Source of the DNA: Bin87 sp965219925
Lineage (GTDB): Bacteria; Chloroflexota; Dehalococcoidia; Lucifugimonadales; UBA3495
Direction of reading: 5' to 3'
Length of the DNA: 64,000 bases
NCBI GenBank assembly: GCA_965219925.1
Contig: OZ244795.1
Location: 496,001-560,000, forward strand
Position 1 is the first letter of the stretch, and the number at the start of each line of letters is the position of its first letter. A program made the translations under genes and the position numbers. The notes beneath the pieces are model-generated. The model saw only the letters and a program-made list of their open reading frames with translations, was not told the origin of the DNA and made no database searches. This document shows, in pieces, positions 54,393-63,633 of this stretch.

Positions 54393-55652
54393 TTACGGAC
54401 TTGGTTCGTCGGGCCGGGGTGCGCCAAAAACCACGCCTTCGGATTCCAGTTCCCCTATTTCCGCCGGCGACAACCCGGCCAACTCTGCCAATATCGTCTC
54501 GTTGTCCTGTCCCAATCCCGCGACCTTCGCAATTGACATGGGATTACCGGGATCTCTGAAGGGGCGCCCGGCGAAAAGACGGGACCCAACGGCAGGGGCC
54601 TGAGGGTTGGAGAACTCCCACATATAGCCGCGTTCCCGCAGATGAAAGTTGTTTACCAGGTCCTGGGCGGTCATCGCCGAACCGGCGGCGATGCCCAGTC
54701 CCTGCAACCTCCGCGCCAGCTCCAGGTCGTCGTGCTGGGAGGTCCAGTCACCGATTAACTCGTCCAGTTCATGGCGGTTGTGCCAGCGGGCTAAAGCGGT
54801 GCCGAATTTGGCTCCCTCGGCCCACTGGGGCCTACCCATTGCTCCCTTCAGCGATTCCCATTCTGTGTCGGACGACACGACAATAACTATCCAACGGTCG
54901 TCGCCCCTGGCCGGATACACATTGTGCGGCGCCTTCCACCAGTGGGCGCAGCCCAAACGATCGCGGGTTATGCCCCGCTGCGCCTCCAGGATGGCCGGTC
55001 CCACTGCCGAGACCCCGGTTTCCAGCATGGTAAGGTCAACCCGCATGCCCTTGCCCGTCTTGGTGCGCTGGTACAGGGCCAGCAGCAGGGCGTAGGCCAC
55101 GTTGTTGCCTACGGAATGGTCCATGTAGTTGTTGCTGGCCCGCATGGAAGGGCCGCCCTCGTAGCCGGTCAGGTAGGACAAACCACAGGCGGCATCAACG
55201 GTGCGGGCCCGGGAGCCTGCCCGCCGCCAGGGTCCAGTGTACCCGTAAGCGGTGCTGCTGAGGGTAATGATGCGGGGGTTGATTGCGGAGAGGCTGTTAT
55301 GGTCGAACCCGAACCGCTGCATGGTGCCGGGACGGAAGTTGTCGGTCACGATGTCAGTCTTCTCCACTAGCTTGAGAAAGACTTCCTTGCCCCGAGGGTT
55401 GGTCACGTCCATGCACAGGCTGCGCTTGTTGCGGGTGCCATAATAGACCAGGTTGCCGGCTTCGTTCCACCACTCTTCACCCGGAGTTCCTTCAGGAAAT
55501 GGGCCGGCTTTGCGGTCCTGCAGGTGGTCAGGGCTTTCGACGCGGATGACATCGGCGCCCAGATCCGCAAGGAATCCCGTCCCCCACGGTAGCGCATGCA
55601 CCTGCTCCAGGGTAAGGACTCTAACCCCGTCGAGAATTCCCTTCTCCGCCAT
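54393..55652 (-). CDS. CaiB/BaiF family III CoA-transferase
   Basis: A 419-residue family III CoA-transferase. VRVLTLEQVHALPWGTGFLADLGADVIRVE, NKRSLCMDV, TDNFRPGTMQRFGFD and D178 in NNYMDHSVGNNVAYALL, the catalytic Asp. Only distantly similar to the protein at 53106. The two genes are 78 bases apart and probably share a transcript. ATG at 55652. Confidence 0.93.
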   Translation of the reverse strand: MAEKGILDGVRVLTLEQVHALPWGTGFLADLGADVIRVESPDHLQDRKAGPFPEGTPGEEWWNEAGNLVYYGTRNKRSLCMDVTNPRGKEVFLKLVEKTDIVTDNFRPGTMQRFGFDHNSLSAINPRIITLSSTAYGYTGPWRRAGSRARTVDAACGLSYLTGYEGGPSMRASNNYMDHSVGNNVAYALLLALYQRTKTGKGMRVDLTMLETGVSAVGPAILEAQRGITRDRLGCAHWWKAPHNVYPARGDDRWIVIVVSSDTEWESLKGAMGRPQWAEGAKFGTALARWHNRHELDELIGDWTSQHDDLELARRLQGLGIAAGSAMTAQDLVNNFHLRERGYMWEFSNPQAPAVGSRLFAGRPFRDPGNPMSIAKVAGLGQDNETILAELAGLSPAEIGELESEGVVFGAPRPDEPSP

Positions 55653-56107
55653 TGCCCTTGGACCTCCATTTGCCGCTGCTGCGCCGAAGCGTTGGACAGG
55701 CCCAATGATAGTCCAGACCAGGGACCAAGTCCACTTGGGCCGTCGCCCCCAACCAATAAACCTATAGTGTCATACCATTGGTCGATAACCTGCACCTCAA
55801 GCGCGTAGTCGTCGCGCTCGAAATCACCGTGGTTGTCGCCACAACGGTGTAAGCGCCAGGGTTGAGCTACCGTGTAATCCGGGAGTTGAGGCCCGGGCCG
55901 TCGTCCCGTTCGAGGTAGCTAACCCCATAGGCCGAGCCTCCAGTCAACAAATACATGAAGGTATCAGGGCAATCGCATTTTAACTGCACAATACTTTAAG
56001 CAAGTAATCTTCGCGCCAACCGGCTTGCAGTCGTTTGCCCTTGACCTGACCCCCGAGAATCGGACCAGGATCAATGTTAGGATCCTGGACAATATGGGGG
56101 ATGAGAC
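55653..56107. other. No gene seen
   Basis: 455 bases without a supported gene. The end near 56040-56055 (TTGACCTGACCCCCGAG) resembles an IS3-type left end and may belong to the remnant that follows. Confidence 0.45.
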
Positions 56108-56293
56108 ATGCCGAAGAGGAAACACACCGCCGAGGAGATCATCAACAAGCTCTTAGGAAATGTCCCGAACCGCGAAGAGTCCGTGCCCCAAGTCAAGCCA
56201 GTCGCCATCCGCCCACGCCCTCGACGGCGGGTAAACCGGAAACTGCAACAACGTCTGCCGTTGAAGCCGCCAAACTCGCCGGCTGAAACATGA
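56108..56293 (+). pseudogene. IS3-family OrfA remnant
   Basis: The frame starts MPKRKHTAEEIINKL, the typical start of IS3-family OrfA (helix-turn-helix) and then departs from the family after about 16 residues. No OrfB is seen. Confidence 0.6.
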
Positions 56294-56675
56294 TTGCGGC
56301 CGACCACAGCTGGGCACGGATACTCCGTGAACCGGTCCTGCGCCTAGAACCGGAGGTGAAACCAACAACGCGGACACAAGGTCGCCTGCGAGGCCGCTGG
56401 CACCGCGTGGACAGGAAATCTCCACGCGACCCGTGACAGGACCTCTCCGTGGCCTCAGCGCAGGAATTCGGGCCATACACCGGCGTTTACCGTCGGCTCA
56501 ACGACGGCAGTCAAATTCGTTGACCAACGCCACCTGGACCGACACTCGAGAGAAGAAGGCGTGAATTGCATTGGTTGCAATATCCGGGCTATAACCAACC
56601 GGCAGGTTGCTGACATCCGCAACAAGGTGTACCGCGTCCTGCAAAATAACTCGAACCGCAGGGTAAGGACATAGC

Positions 56676-57835
56676 ATGCCTCTCAAGATTCTGGCGCCGA
56701 TTCTGACCGCCGCATTGACGATCGTATTGATCACCGGCTGCACTCTCTTCAAACGCCGCACCACCGGAGTGAATCGAGGCTGCAGAAGGCGCAAGGCTAC
56801 CAGACAGCGTCATCGAACAGCTACGAAACCCCGCAGGCCTGGATGCCCTGGAGAGAGCCGCGTTGCAGCAGGCCCTCAACCAAGCCGAAATTGACGACGT
56901 ATGCGACATCGGAGCCGTAGGCCAACCAAGCACTACGTCCGCGGACAACTTACCTGCGCCGTTTGCCACAGCAGTGAGCGATGCGACAAAGTCCGCAGAG
57001 GAAGCGTCCAGAAGAGAGGGCACAGAGAGTCCAGTCATACCTACCCCGAGCGAAACAGTCAGGATTCCGCAGGACCCGACCCACAACGGATACGCAGCAG
57101 GCACAAGTCAGCACGCCAGCCCTGGACGACCGAGCAGGCTACGCTCAATGCTTGGACGAGGTCTACCTGCGCGCCGCCGACGATTACGACGAATATCATT
57201 GGTTAGCTGCAGGTGCTTGGTACTGTCGCCATCTGCAACCGGTGGTGCCCACGTCAAACCCAGCCCGGTGCAACCTGGATCAAATCGAAATAACGGAAGC
57301 ACGCTACCCAGAATGGCACGAACTCTTGCATTACTGGCATGCCGTTGCGAACTGCGACCCACTACCCACGGCCGACACCACGCACATCGGAAGAGGCTCA
57401 GGCATTACGCCAACGCCCTACAGCGCGTGCCTGGACAACGCATATCTTTCCTACCGGGAAATGCTCGGAAACGACGAACTGGTAGTCGGCGTTAGCGCTT
57501 GGCTGTGTCAAGGCTACCTGCCTGAGCCACCGGATATACATCGGTTGCGCTGCAATCTCGACCACCTGGGCCAAACTGAGGAACTATATCCCGAATGGCC
57601 AGAGGACCTGCGCGAGTGGCACGCCATCATGCAGTGCCTGCCCGAATGGCAGCCGCACACCCAAATCGACGACGACATCTACTCAACCTGCCTGGGAGAC
57701 GTTTACGCTCAAGTCAACGAGAATTACGGCAATGACGCGACCATCTCAGCCGCCGTCTGGCGCTGCAAAAGCCAAATGCCGGAACCACCGATCATATACA
57801 ACCCTCGCTGTGAGATCAACCAGCTCAAACGGGAG
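56676..57835 (+). pseudogene. Cys-rich repeat lipoprotein with frameshifts, cut by an ISAs1 element
   Basis: Starts as a lipoprotein (MPLKILAPILTAALTIVLITGCTLF), shifts frame twice (about 56765-56785 and 57090-57120), then encodes three repeats of about 75-80 residues with conserved Tyr-Cys-Leu, Trp, Cys and YPEW: YAQCLDEVYLRAADDY..., YSACLDNAYLSYREML..., YSTCLGDVYAQVNENY.... The third is cut by the element at 57836. Repeat family not recognised. Confidence 0.7.
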
Positions 57836-59065
57836 CAGGGCAATCGCGTTATAAATTGGTAGACTTGGCCAGGCATGCGAGTCCAGTGATGTGAAGGGGA
57901 GACGGGAGGAGTGATGAGAGAGGGGAAGGGCGCGTCTATTATGGATTATTTCGAGACGTTGGAGGACGCCAGGATCGACCGCTGCAAGCGGCGCCAGCTG
58001 CTGGACATCATTGCAATTGCCATTTGCGCCGTCAGCTGCGGCGCCGATTCCTGGGTCTACATCGAATTGTTTGGCAAGAGCAAGGAGGAGTGGTTCCGCA
58101 CTTTCCTGGAACTGCCCCACGGAGTTCCCTCCCACGACACCTTCGGCGACGTCTGCTCCCGGCTGGACCCGGAGCAGTTCCAGCAGTGCTGCATGGCCTG
58201 GACCCAGGCAGTGTCCGACCTGATCCCCGGGGAAGTAGTGGCCAGCGACGGCAAGACGGTACGGCGTTCCCACGACCGCAATGCGGGCCAGCGGGCCATC
58301 CACCTGGTCAGCGCCTGGGCCTCGGCCAACACGCTGACGCTGGGGCAGGTGAAGACCGCGGAGAAGTCCAACGAAATCACCGCCATCCCCCAGTTGCTGC
58401 CAATGCTGAAACTGCCGGGGTGCAACGTCACTATCGACGTCATGGGCTGCCAGCAGGAGATTGCCCAGGGGATTCTGGATCGGGGAGCCGGCTACGTGCT
58501 GGCGCTGAAGGAGAACCAGGGTCAACTGCATGAAGACGTGCGAGACCGGTTCCAGGGAGCGGAGGAGTTCGGCTTCGAGGGAGTGCCCCACGACTACGCC
58601 ACCACCCTGAACAAAGACCACGGCCGGATAGAACGTCGGGAGTGCTGGACAATCAGCGACCCAGCTTGCCTGGAGTACCTGAGCGCCGGGCAGGACTGGC
58701 CCGGCCTGCGCTCAGTGGTCAAGGTGGTGGGCCGGCGGGATACGCCGGAAGGGACCACGGTACAGCCTCGGTACTACATCAGCAGCTTGGATGCCCGGGC
58801 GGAGCGCCTGCTGGGGGTGGTGCGCACTCACTGGAGCATCGAGAACTCCTTGCACTGGAGTCTGGACGTGACCTTTGGCGAAGACCGGTGCCGGATCCGC
58901 AAGGACCACGCTCCCCAGAACATGGCGACGCTGCGGCAGGTTTCGCATAATCTGCTCAAGAACGAAACGAGCCGGCAGGTGGGCATCCAGGGGAAAAGCC
59001 TCCAGGCCGGCTGGAAGAAGGACTACCTGCTGAAAGTCCTACGCAGTTAAAACGCGATTGCCCTG
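57836..59065 (+). mobile_element. ISAs1-family insertion sequence
   Basis: About 1230 bp with perfect 15-bp inverted ends CAGGGCAATCGCGTT (57836-57850) and AACGCGATTGCCCTG (59051-59065). Flanks CAAACGGGAG and GCCAAATGCC do not match, so no target duplication remains. It interrupts the lipoprotein gene before it. Confidence 0.9.
57914..59050 (+). CDS. ISAs1-family transposase
   Basis: A 378-residue DDE transposase: MDYFETLEDARIDRCKRRQL, CGADSWVYIELFGKSKEEW, LPHGVPSHDTFGDV, VASDGKTVRRS (first Asp), TIDVMGCQQEIA (second Asp), and RTHWSIENSLHWSLDVTFGEDRCR (Glu). Complete, with ATG at 57914 after GGGAGGAG. It is the only intact CAGGG-ended transposon seen here, so it may mobilise the CAGGG mini-elements. 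Confidence 0.93.
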   Translation: MREGKGASIMDYFETLEDARIDRCKRRQLLDIIAIAICAVSCGADSWVYIELFGKSKEEWFRTFLELPHGVPSHDTFGDVCSRLDPEQFQQCCMAWTQAVSDLIPGEVVASDGKTVRRSHDRNAGQRAIHLVSAWASANTLTLGQVKTAEKSNEITAIPQLLPMLKLPGCNVTIDVMGCQQEIAQGILDRGAGYVLALKENQGQLHEDVRDRFQGAEEFGFEGVPHDYATTLNKDHGRIERRECWTISDPACLEYLSAGQDWPGLRSVVKVVGRRDTPEGTTVQPRYYISSLDARAERLLGVVRTHWSIENSLHWSLDVTFGEDRCRIRKDHAPQNMATLRQVSHNLLKNETSRQVGIQGKSLQAGWKKDYLLKVLRS

Positions 59066-59171
59066 GCCAAATGCCAATCTGGAGGAGCGCTCGCCCACCC
59101 TGTGCTATGATTGCCTTTGACACTGGAGCTGACCCCGAAGTTCCGGGAACGATGGCACAGGGAGGTAGTCG

Positions 59172-59870
59172 ATGGCGGATCCCAGGCGCGATTTTGTGAA
59201 GTACACGTTCTATCGGGTGCAGCCTGAGTGGCGTCGCTTGGCGTCGGTGGAACGGGACGCCGGCAAGGATGAGTTCGCCGCCGTTGCCGCCGAGTTCGCC
59301 GACCGGGTGTCGCTGAATACCTACAGCCTGGTGGGAACTCGCGGCGACACCGATTTCATGCTGTGGGGGGTTTGCCCGGAGCTGGAGCCAATCAACGAGC
59401 TGGCGGCGCAACTGAACCAGACCCGGTTGGGCGGATACCTGGAAACGCCTCATTCCTATCTGGCGATGACCCGTCGCTCGCCCTACATCGACAACCACCA
59501 GCACGAGGGGCAGGAAGGAACCGGCGATGCGGCGTCCATGCGAATCGTGGGCCGGCGTTATCTCTTCATGTATCCGTTCTGGAAAACCCACGACTGGTAT
59601 CAGCTGCCCAAGGAAGATCGCCAAGAGTTGATGAACGACCACTTCGTCATCGGCCACAAATACCCGCAGGTGAAAATCTCCACTGCCTACTCGTTCGGCC
59701 TGGACGATCCGGAGTTTGTCCTGGGGTTCGAGACCGATGAGCCGGGAACGTTTTTGGATCTGGTGATGGAGTTGCGGGAATCCAAAGCCCGGCCCTACAC
59801 GCTGCAGGACACGCCCATCTTCTCGTGCATCAACCGTCCGCTGCGCGATTGCCTGGACGATGCGGCGTAA
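59172..59870 (+). CDS. Chlorite-dismutase-family protein (HemQ-like)
   Basis: A 232-residue heme-binding protein of the chlorite dismutase/coproheme decarboxylase group. RYLFMYPFWKTHDWYQLPKEDRQELMNDHFVIGHKYPQVK, TAYSFGLDDPEFVLGFETDE and SKARPYTLQDTPIFSC are the family core, with Tyr and His residues at the substrate side and proximal side. Such proteins complete heme b by oxidative decarboxylation. No other heme gene is next to it. ATG at 59172 follows AGGGAGG. Confidence 0.85.
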   Translation: MADPRRDFVKYTFYRVQPEWRRLASVERDAGKDEFAAVAAEFADRVSLNTYSLVGTRGDTDFMLWGVCPELEPINELAAQLNQTRLGGYLETPHSYLAMTRRSPYIDNHQHEGQEGTGDAASMRIVGRRYLFMYPFWKTHDWYQLPKEDRQELMNDHFVIGHKYPQVKISTAYSFGLDDPEFVLGFETDEPGTFLDLVMELRESKARPYTLQDTPIFSCINRPLRDCLDDAA

Positions 59871-59879
59871 CCGGCGGTT

Positions 59880-60557
59880 ATGAGTACGCCATCCAACACC
59901 GCTGCCGCTCCTCCGGTCGCCGACGCCCCCGACGATGCGCCCCCGGTCAGCTTCAGCCTGGACATCAGTTCGGTGCTGGCCCTGCTCCCCGACGATGCCG
60001 CCCTGGACGACTGGTTCCTTAGTTTCTGCGCCCAGAACGACGATTTGGGCTACGACTTCGAGATCGACGGACGGGGGAGACTGCTGGCAATGGCTTCGGA
60101 AGGTATGGACGGCTTGCTCCGGCTGGGGAACATCTACGTCGATCTGCGAACGTGGGCTGACGAGGTGGGCGGAGGGATGGCGATACCCGGCAACGGGCTG
60201 GTGCATATGCCGGAGAGAGGCCGCCGCGCTCCGGACGCTGCCTGGATTTCCCCGGACCAGCTGGAAACCCTTCCTCCGGCGGGTCAACGACCCGGGGGCG
60301 TGCCCTTCACACCTTTGTTTATCGCGGAAATCGTCTCCCGGTCCGACCGGTTGGCAGACCAGCAGGCGAAAATGGCAATGTGGATCGCATCAGGCGCACA
60401 ACTTGGCTGGCTGATTGACCCCTTCCAGCGGCAGGCGCACATCTACCTCACCAACGCCGAACCCATACTGTTGAACGATCCGGAGATCATCAGCGGCGAG
60501 CCTGTGTTGCCGGGGTTCGTGTTCAATGTCCGCAGCCGCATTTTTGACTTGCATTAA
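59880..60557 (+). CDS. Uma2-family (DUF820) endonuclease-like protein, copy 1
   Basis: A 225-residue protein of the Uma2/DUF820 group, a restriction-like fold. APDAAWISPDQ (Asp), PLFIAEIVSRSDRLADQQAKMAMWIASGAQLGWLIDP (Glu, Lys) are the conserved stretch. Copies 2 and 3 follow in tandem; this one is the most divergent, with the conserved VYLQ-type N-terminus shortened. Such proteins are very numerous in some bacteria and of unknown role. Confidence 0.85.
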   Translation: MSTPSNTAAAPPVADAPDDAPPVSFSLDISSVLALLPDDAALDDWFLSFCAQNDDLGYDFEIDGRGRLLAMASEGMDGLLRLGNIYVDLRTWADEVGGGMAIPGNGLVHMPERGRRAPDAAWISPDQLETLPPAGQRPGGVPFTPLFIAEIVSRSDRLADQQAKMAMWIASGAQLGWLIDPFQRQAHIYLTNAEPILLNDPEIISGEPVLPGFVFNVRSRIFDLH

Positions 60558-60583
60558 CCTCCTGGCCAGGAAGGATAGACGAC

Positions 60584-61270
60584 ATGGTTGCCCAACCCAA
60601 ACCCCACGCTCCAGCCACGGATGACCACGACATTACCGACTGGAGCGATGCGCCATTGCCTCTCACTATCAACATCCGGTCCATCCTGGACTCGGTTGCC
60701 GGCAAACTTAGCGATGATGAAATCGACCAGTGGATCGTCGGTCTCGCCAAAGCCAACGAGGGCCGTGGCTTCTATCTGGAGCTGACCGCTAAAGGAGAAC
60801 TGGCAATCAATCCCATGGTGAATATGGACGGCAACTTTGCGGAAGTGGAAATGATCGGAAGGCTATTCGCCTGGAACGACGGGCACGGCGGACGCGTCTC
60901 CGGCTCCGATGGAATTGTCCGTTTGCCCGATGGCGCTCGAACCCAGCCGGATGCGGCGTGGTTGTCGCCGGCACAGATAACGGAAATGGGCGGCATTACC
61001 CCTGGCAAAGCAATCACCGTCTGCCCGGCCTTTGTCGCCGAAATAATGTCCGGCACCGACCGTTTGCCCCCGCTGCAGCGCAAGATGGAACTGTACATCG
61101 CCAACGGCGCGCTGCTGGGTTGGCTGATTGACCCGTACAACCAACAGGTGCACATCTACCGGCCCGCCGCCGCGCCTGAGGTACTCGATAACCCGGAGAC
61201 CATCGACGGCGGGGCGGTGTTGCCGGGGTTTGTGTTTGAGGTGCGGCGGCGGATTTTTGACTTGCATTAA
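60584..61270 (+). CDS. Uma2-family endonuclease-like protein, copy 2
   Basis: A 228-residue paralogue: DDHDITDWSDAPLPLTINI, EGRGFYLELTAKGELAIN, QPDAAWLSPAQI, PAFVAEIMSGTDRLPPLQRKMELYIANGALLGWLIDPYNQQVHIYR and an FDLH end. The 5' leader GGCCAGGAAGGATAGACGACATGG recurs before copy 3, showing local duplication. Catalytic D-E-K pattern is conserved. Confidence 0.87.
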   Translation: MVAQPKPHAPATDDHDITDWSDAPLPLTINIRSILDSVAGKLSDDEIDQWIVGLAKANEGRGFYLELTAKGELAINPMVNMDGNFAEVEMIGRLFAWNDGHGGRVSGSDGIVRLPDGARTQPDAAWLSPAQITEMGGITPGKAITVCPAFVAEIMSGTDRLPPLQRKMELYIANGALLGWLIDPYNQQVHIYRPAAAPEVLDNPETIDGGAVLPGFVFEVRRRIFDLH

Positions 61271-61296
61271 CCGCTTGGCCAGGAAGGATGGACGAC

Positions 61297-61992
61297 ATGG
61301 TTGCTCAACCCAAATCCCATGCTCCAGCAACGGATGACCACGACGTTACCGACTGGAGCGATGCGCCGCTGCCTCTCACTATCAACATCAGGCCCGTCCT
61401 GGAATCCGTGGCCGGAAAACTAACCGATGCCGAGATAGATGAGTGGTTTGTGGACCTGGATAAAGCCAACGAAGGCCGTGGGTTTAACCTGGAGCTGACC
61501 AGCGATGGGGAGTTGGTAATCAATCCGATGGTAAATCGAGATGGCACGAAAGCTGAAACCCGGCTGACAAGCTCGTTGGAAATCTGGGAAGAAGAGTACG
61601 GCGGGGAAGCCCACGGCGCTAACGCCAATATGCGCCTGCCCGACGGCTCCCGGATACGGCCAGATGCTTTGTGGCTGTCTCCGGAGCAGGTAGCGTCAAT
61701 GCCGCCAGTTTCCGCGGGGGGCGCAATCACTGTCTGCCCTGCCTTTGTTGCCGAAATAATGTCTGGCACCGACCGTTTGCCCCCGTTGCAACGCAAGATG
61801 GAACTGTACATCGCCAACGGCGCGCTGCTGGGTTGGCTGATTGACCCGTACAACCAACAGGTGCACATCTACCGGCCCGACGCCGAACCCGAAGTGCTGC
61901 ACGACCCGGAGACCATCAACGGGGAGCCAGTGCTGCCCGGCTTCGTGTTCAACGTCCGCAGCAGGATTTTTGACTTGCACCAAACTACCTAG
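61297..61992 (+). CDS. Uma2-family endonuclease-like protein, copy 3
   Basis: A 231-residue paralogue closest to copy 2, identical over the MELYIANGALLGWLIDPYNQ stretch. The start at 61297 (MVAQPKSHA) is chosen because copy 2 starts at the matching codon; an in-frame ATG at 61288 arose by one base change in the leader. The stop overlaps the convergent AIPR pseudogene by 4 bases. Confidence 0.87.
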   Translation: MVAQPKSHAPATDDHDVTDWSDAPLPLTINIRPVLESVAGKLTDAEIDEWFVDLDKANEGRGFNLELTSDGELVINPMVNRDGTKAETRLTSSLEIWEEEYGGEAHGANANMRLPDGSRIRPDALWLSPEQVASMPPVSAGGAITVCPAFVAEIMSGTDRLPPLQRKMELYIANGALLGWLIDPYNQQVHIYRPDAEPEVLHDPETINGEPVLPGFVFNVRSRIFDLHQTT

Positions 61993-62823
61993 CTCAGGTT
62001 TATAACTTGCGCGACTTGCCCCCTAGGTGAAATACTACCGCGGGCACCACGCCCGAACAGTGTATTGTGAGTGGCCGACAATGACCTCATCAGCGGCGCA
62101 AACTGATCGTTTCTGCCCAATTGTTCAGATTTCAAAAAGTTGGACAGGTTGCCGCTGAAGACGGGTTCGTCATAAGCACAGTTTTCGCTACCTTCCGTGA
62201 GGTATTCGTCAACGGCTTCAACCGCTGCATCGCAGAGCGAGCCGAACGCGTCTTCGGACTCAGGAACTGTGAGTTTATGCACTGCGTCTGTTAACAAATT
62301 TTCGGGTACATCAGCGACCTGCCGGGTTCTCCTAATAACGTCGCGGAGCATCTCTATCACCACGTAGTAAAACAGAAACCTCGACGATCCCCTGCTGGGA
62401 TGTTGACGGGCGGCAATACGTCCAAAACCGATTGAGTCCGCAGCGCATTTGATCTTGTACGCTGCATACAAATCGCGCGCCAGACCTTATCTCAACATCC
62501 TGCTGAGATACGATCCGTTCGTAAATTGAACCTTTCGGCAGGAAGGGAGCATTCTTGCCAAATGCCATGCCAGGGGCAGCCATCCATCCAGCACCATAGA
62601 CCATTATCAAGTCGAAAGCATTGACATAGTCATCAAATTGACCCATTTTTGGATGCTGCTTTTCGCGCGCCTTACGGGCATCTATGCCGCCTCGTTGAGT
62701 CTCCAAGAATATCTTGTAGGTGTTTGCCATACTAGAGGCCCAATCACTGAAGACAGATTCTAGCGCAATAAAATCTTGCGCTCGGACTGCATTCTGAGAA
62801 TTCGTGAATCGCGTAATATCTAG

Positions 62824-63633
62824 GTAGTGTTGACATTTCATTGTAGCCAGATGAGGGAGGCGGCGAATTGCAGAAAGCCCAGGTATCGGCTGGCCAGTTT
62901 GTCAAACCTGGAAAATATCCTGCGGTAGTGCTTGATCTTGCCGATGAAACACTCTACCACGTGGCGTTCTCGGTATAAGTACCTGTCGTAATCCCGCGGC
63001 TCCTTGCGGTTGGATCGGGCGGGGATCACGGCCACCATGCCCGCTTCCGCCAAACTCCCGATAAAGTCCTGTGCGTCATACCCTTTGTCTGCGATTACGT
63101 ATTCACCCGGGTGCCCGGAGACCAACGCCGCAGCCTGTGTGATGTCATGCTGCTGTCCCGGCGTCAGCGTGAACCGCAGGGGGTTGCCCAGTCCGTCCAC
63201 GCTCACGTGAACCTTCGTGCTGAACCCGCCGCGGCTTCTGCCCAGGGCTTGCGCTGATTGCCCCCCTTTTTGCGGGGGCTCCCCCAGCGCACTGGTGCGC
63301 TCGAACCACCGTACTGTCGATGACCAGGTACTCCAGGTCCGGTTCCCTACTGAAATGCTGGTGCACTCGCTCCCAGACGCCACGGTCGCACCAGCGGGCG
63401 AAGCGTTTGTAAACGGTGTTCCAGTTGCCATACTCCGCAGGCAGCAGTCGCCACTGTGCCCCGGAGCGATCCATCCACAGCACGCCCTCGACAAACCGCT
63501 TGCATTCCGCCGCGTCGCCAACGTACACGTCAGGGCAATCCCGCAGGAATTGCAAAATCTTCTCCCATTGGTCAGATGGTATGGTCATACTCGACATGCC
63601 GCGATTGTACCGCAGTCCAAATGTCAACACTGC
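62824..63633 (-). mobile_element. IS5-family (IS427-type) insertion sequence
   Basis: 810 bp with inverted ends GTAGTGTTGACATTT (left) and GCAGTGTTGACATTT (right, reversed) and a CTAG direct repeat on both sides (62820-62823 and 63634-63637), consistent with the IS427 group. It lies in the AIPR gene, in the same orientation. Confidence 0.88.
62838..63597 (-). CDS. IS5-family transposase, two overlapping frames
   Basis: Frame A (from 63597) encodes TIPSDQWEKILQFLRDCP, FVEGVLWMDRSGAQWRLLP and YLVIDSTVVRAHQ; frame B carries QALGRSRGGFSTKVHVSVDG, VIADKGYDAQDF and VVECFIGKIKHYRRIFSRFDKL. The frames join at AAAAAGGGGGG near 63263-63280, so the B frame is +1 (or -2) relative to A. IS5/IS427 members often use frameshifting, so it may be active. 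Confidence 0.88.
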
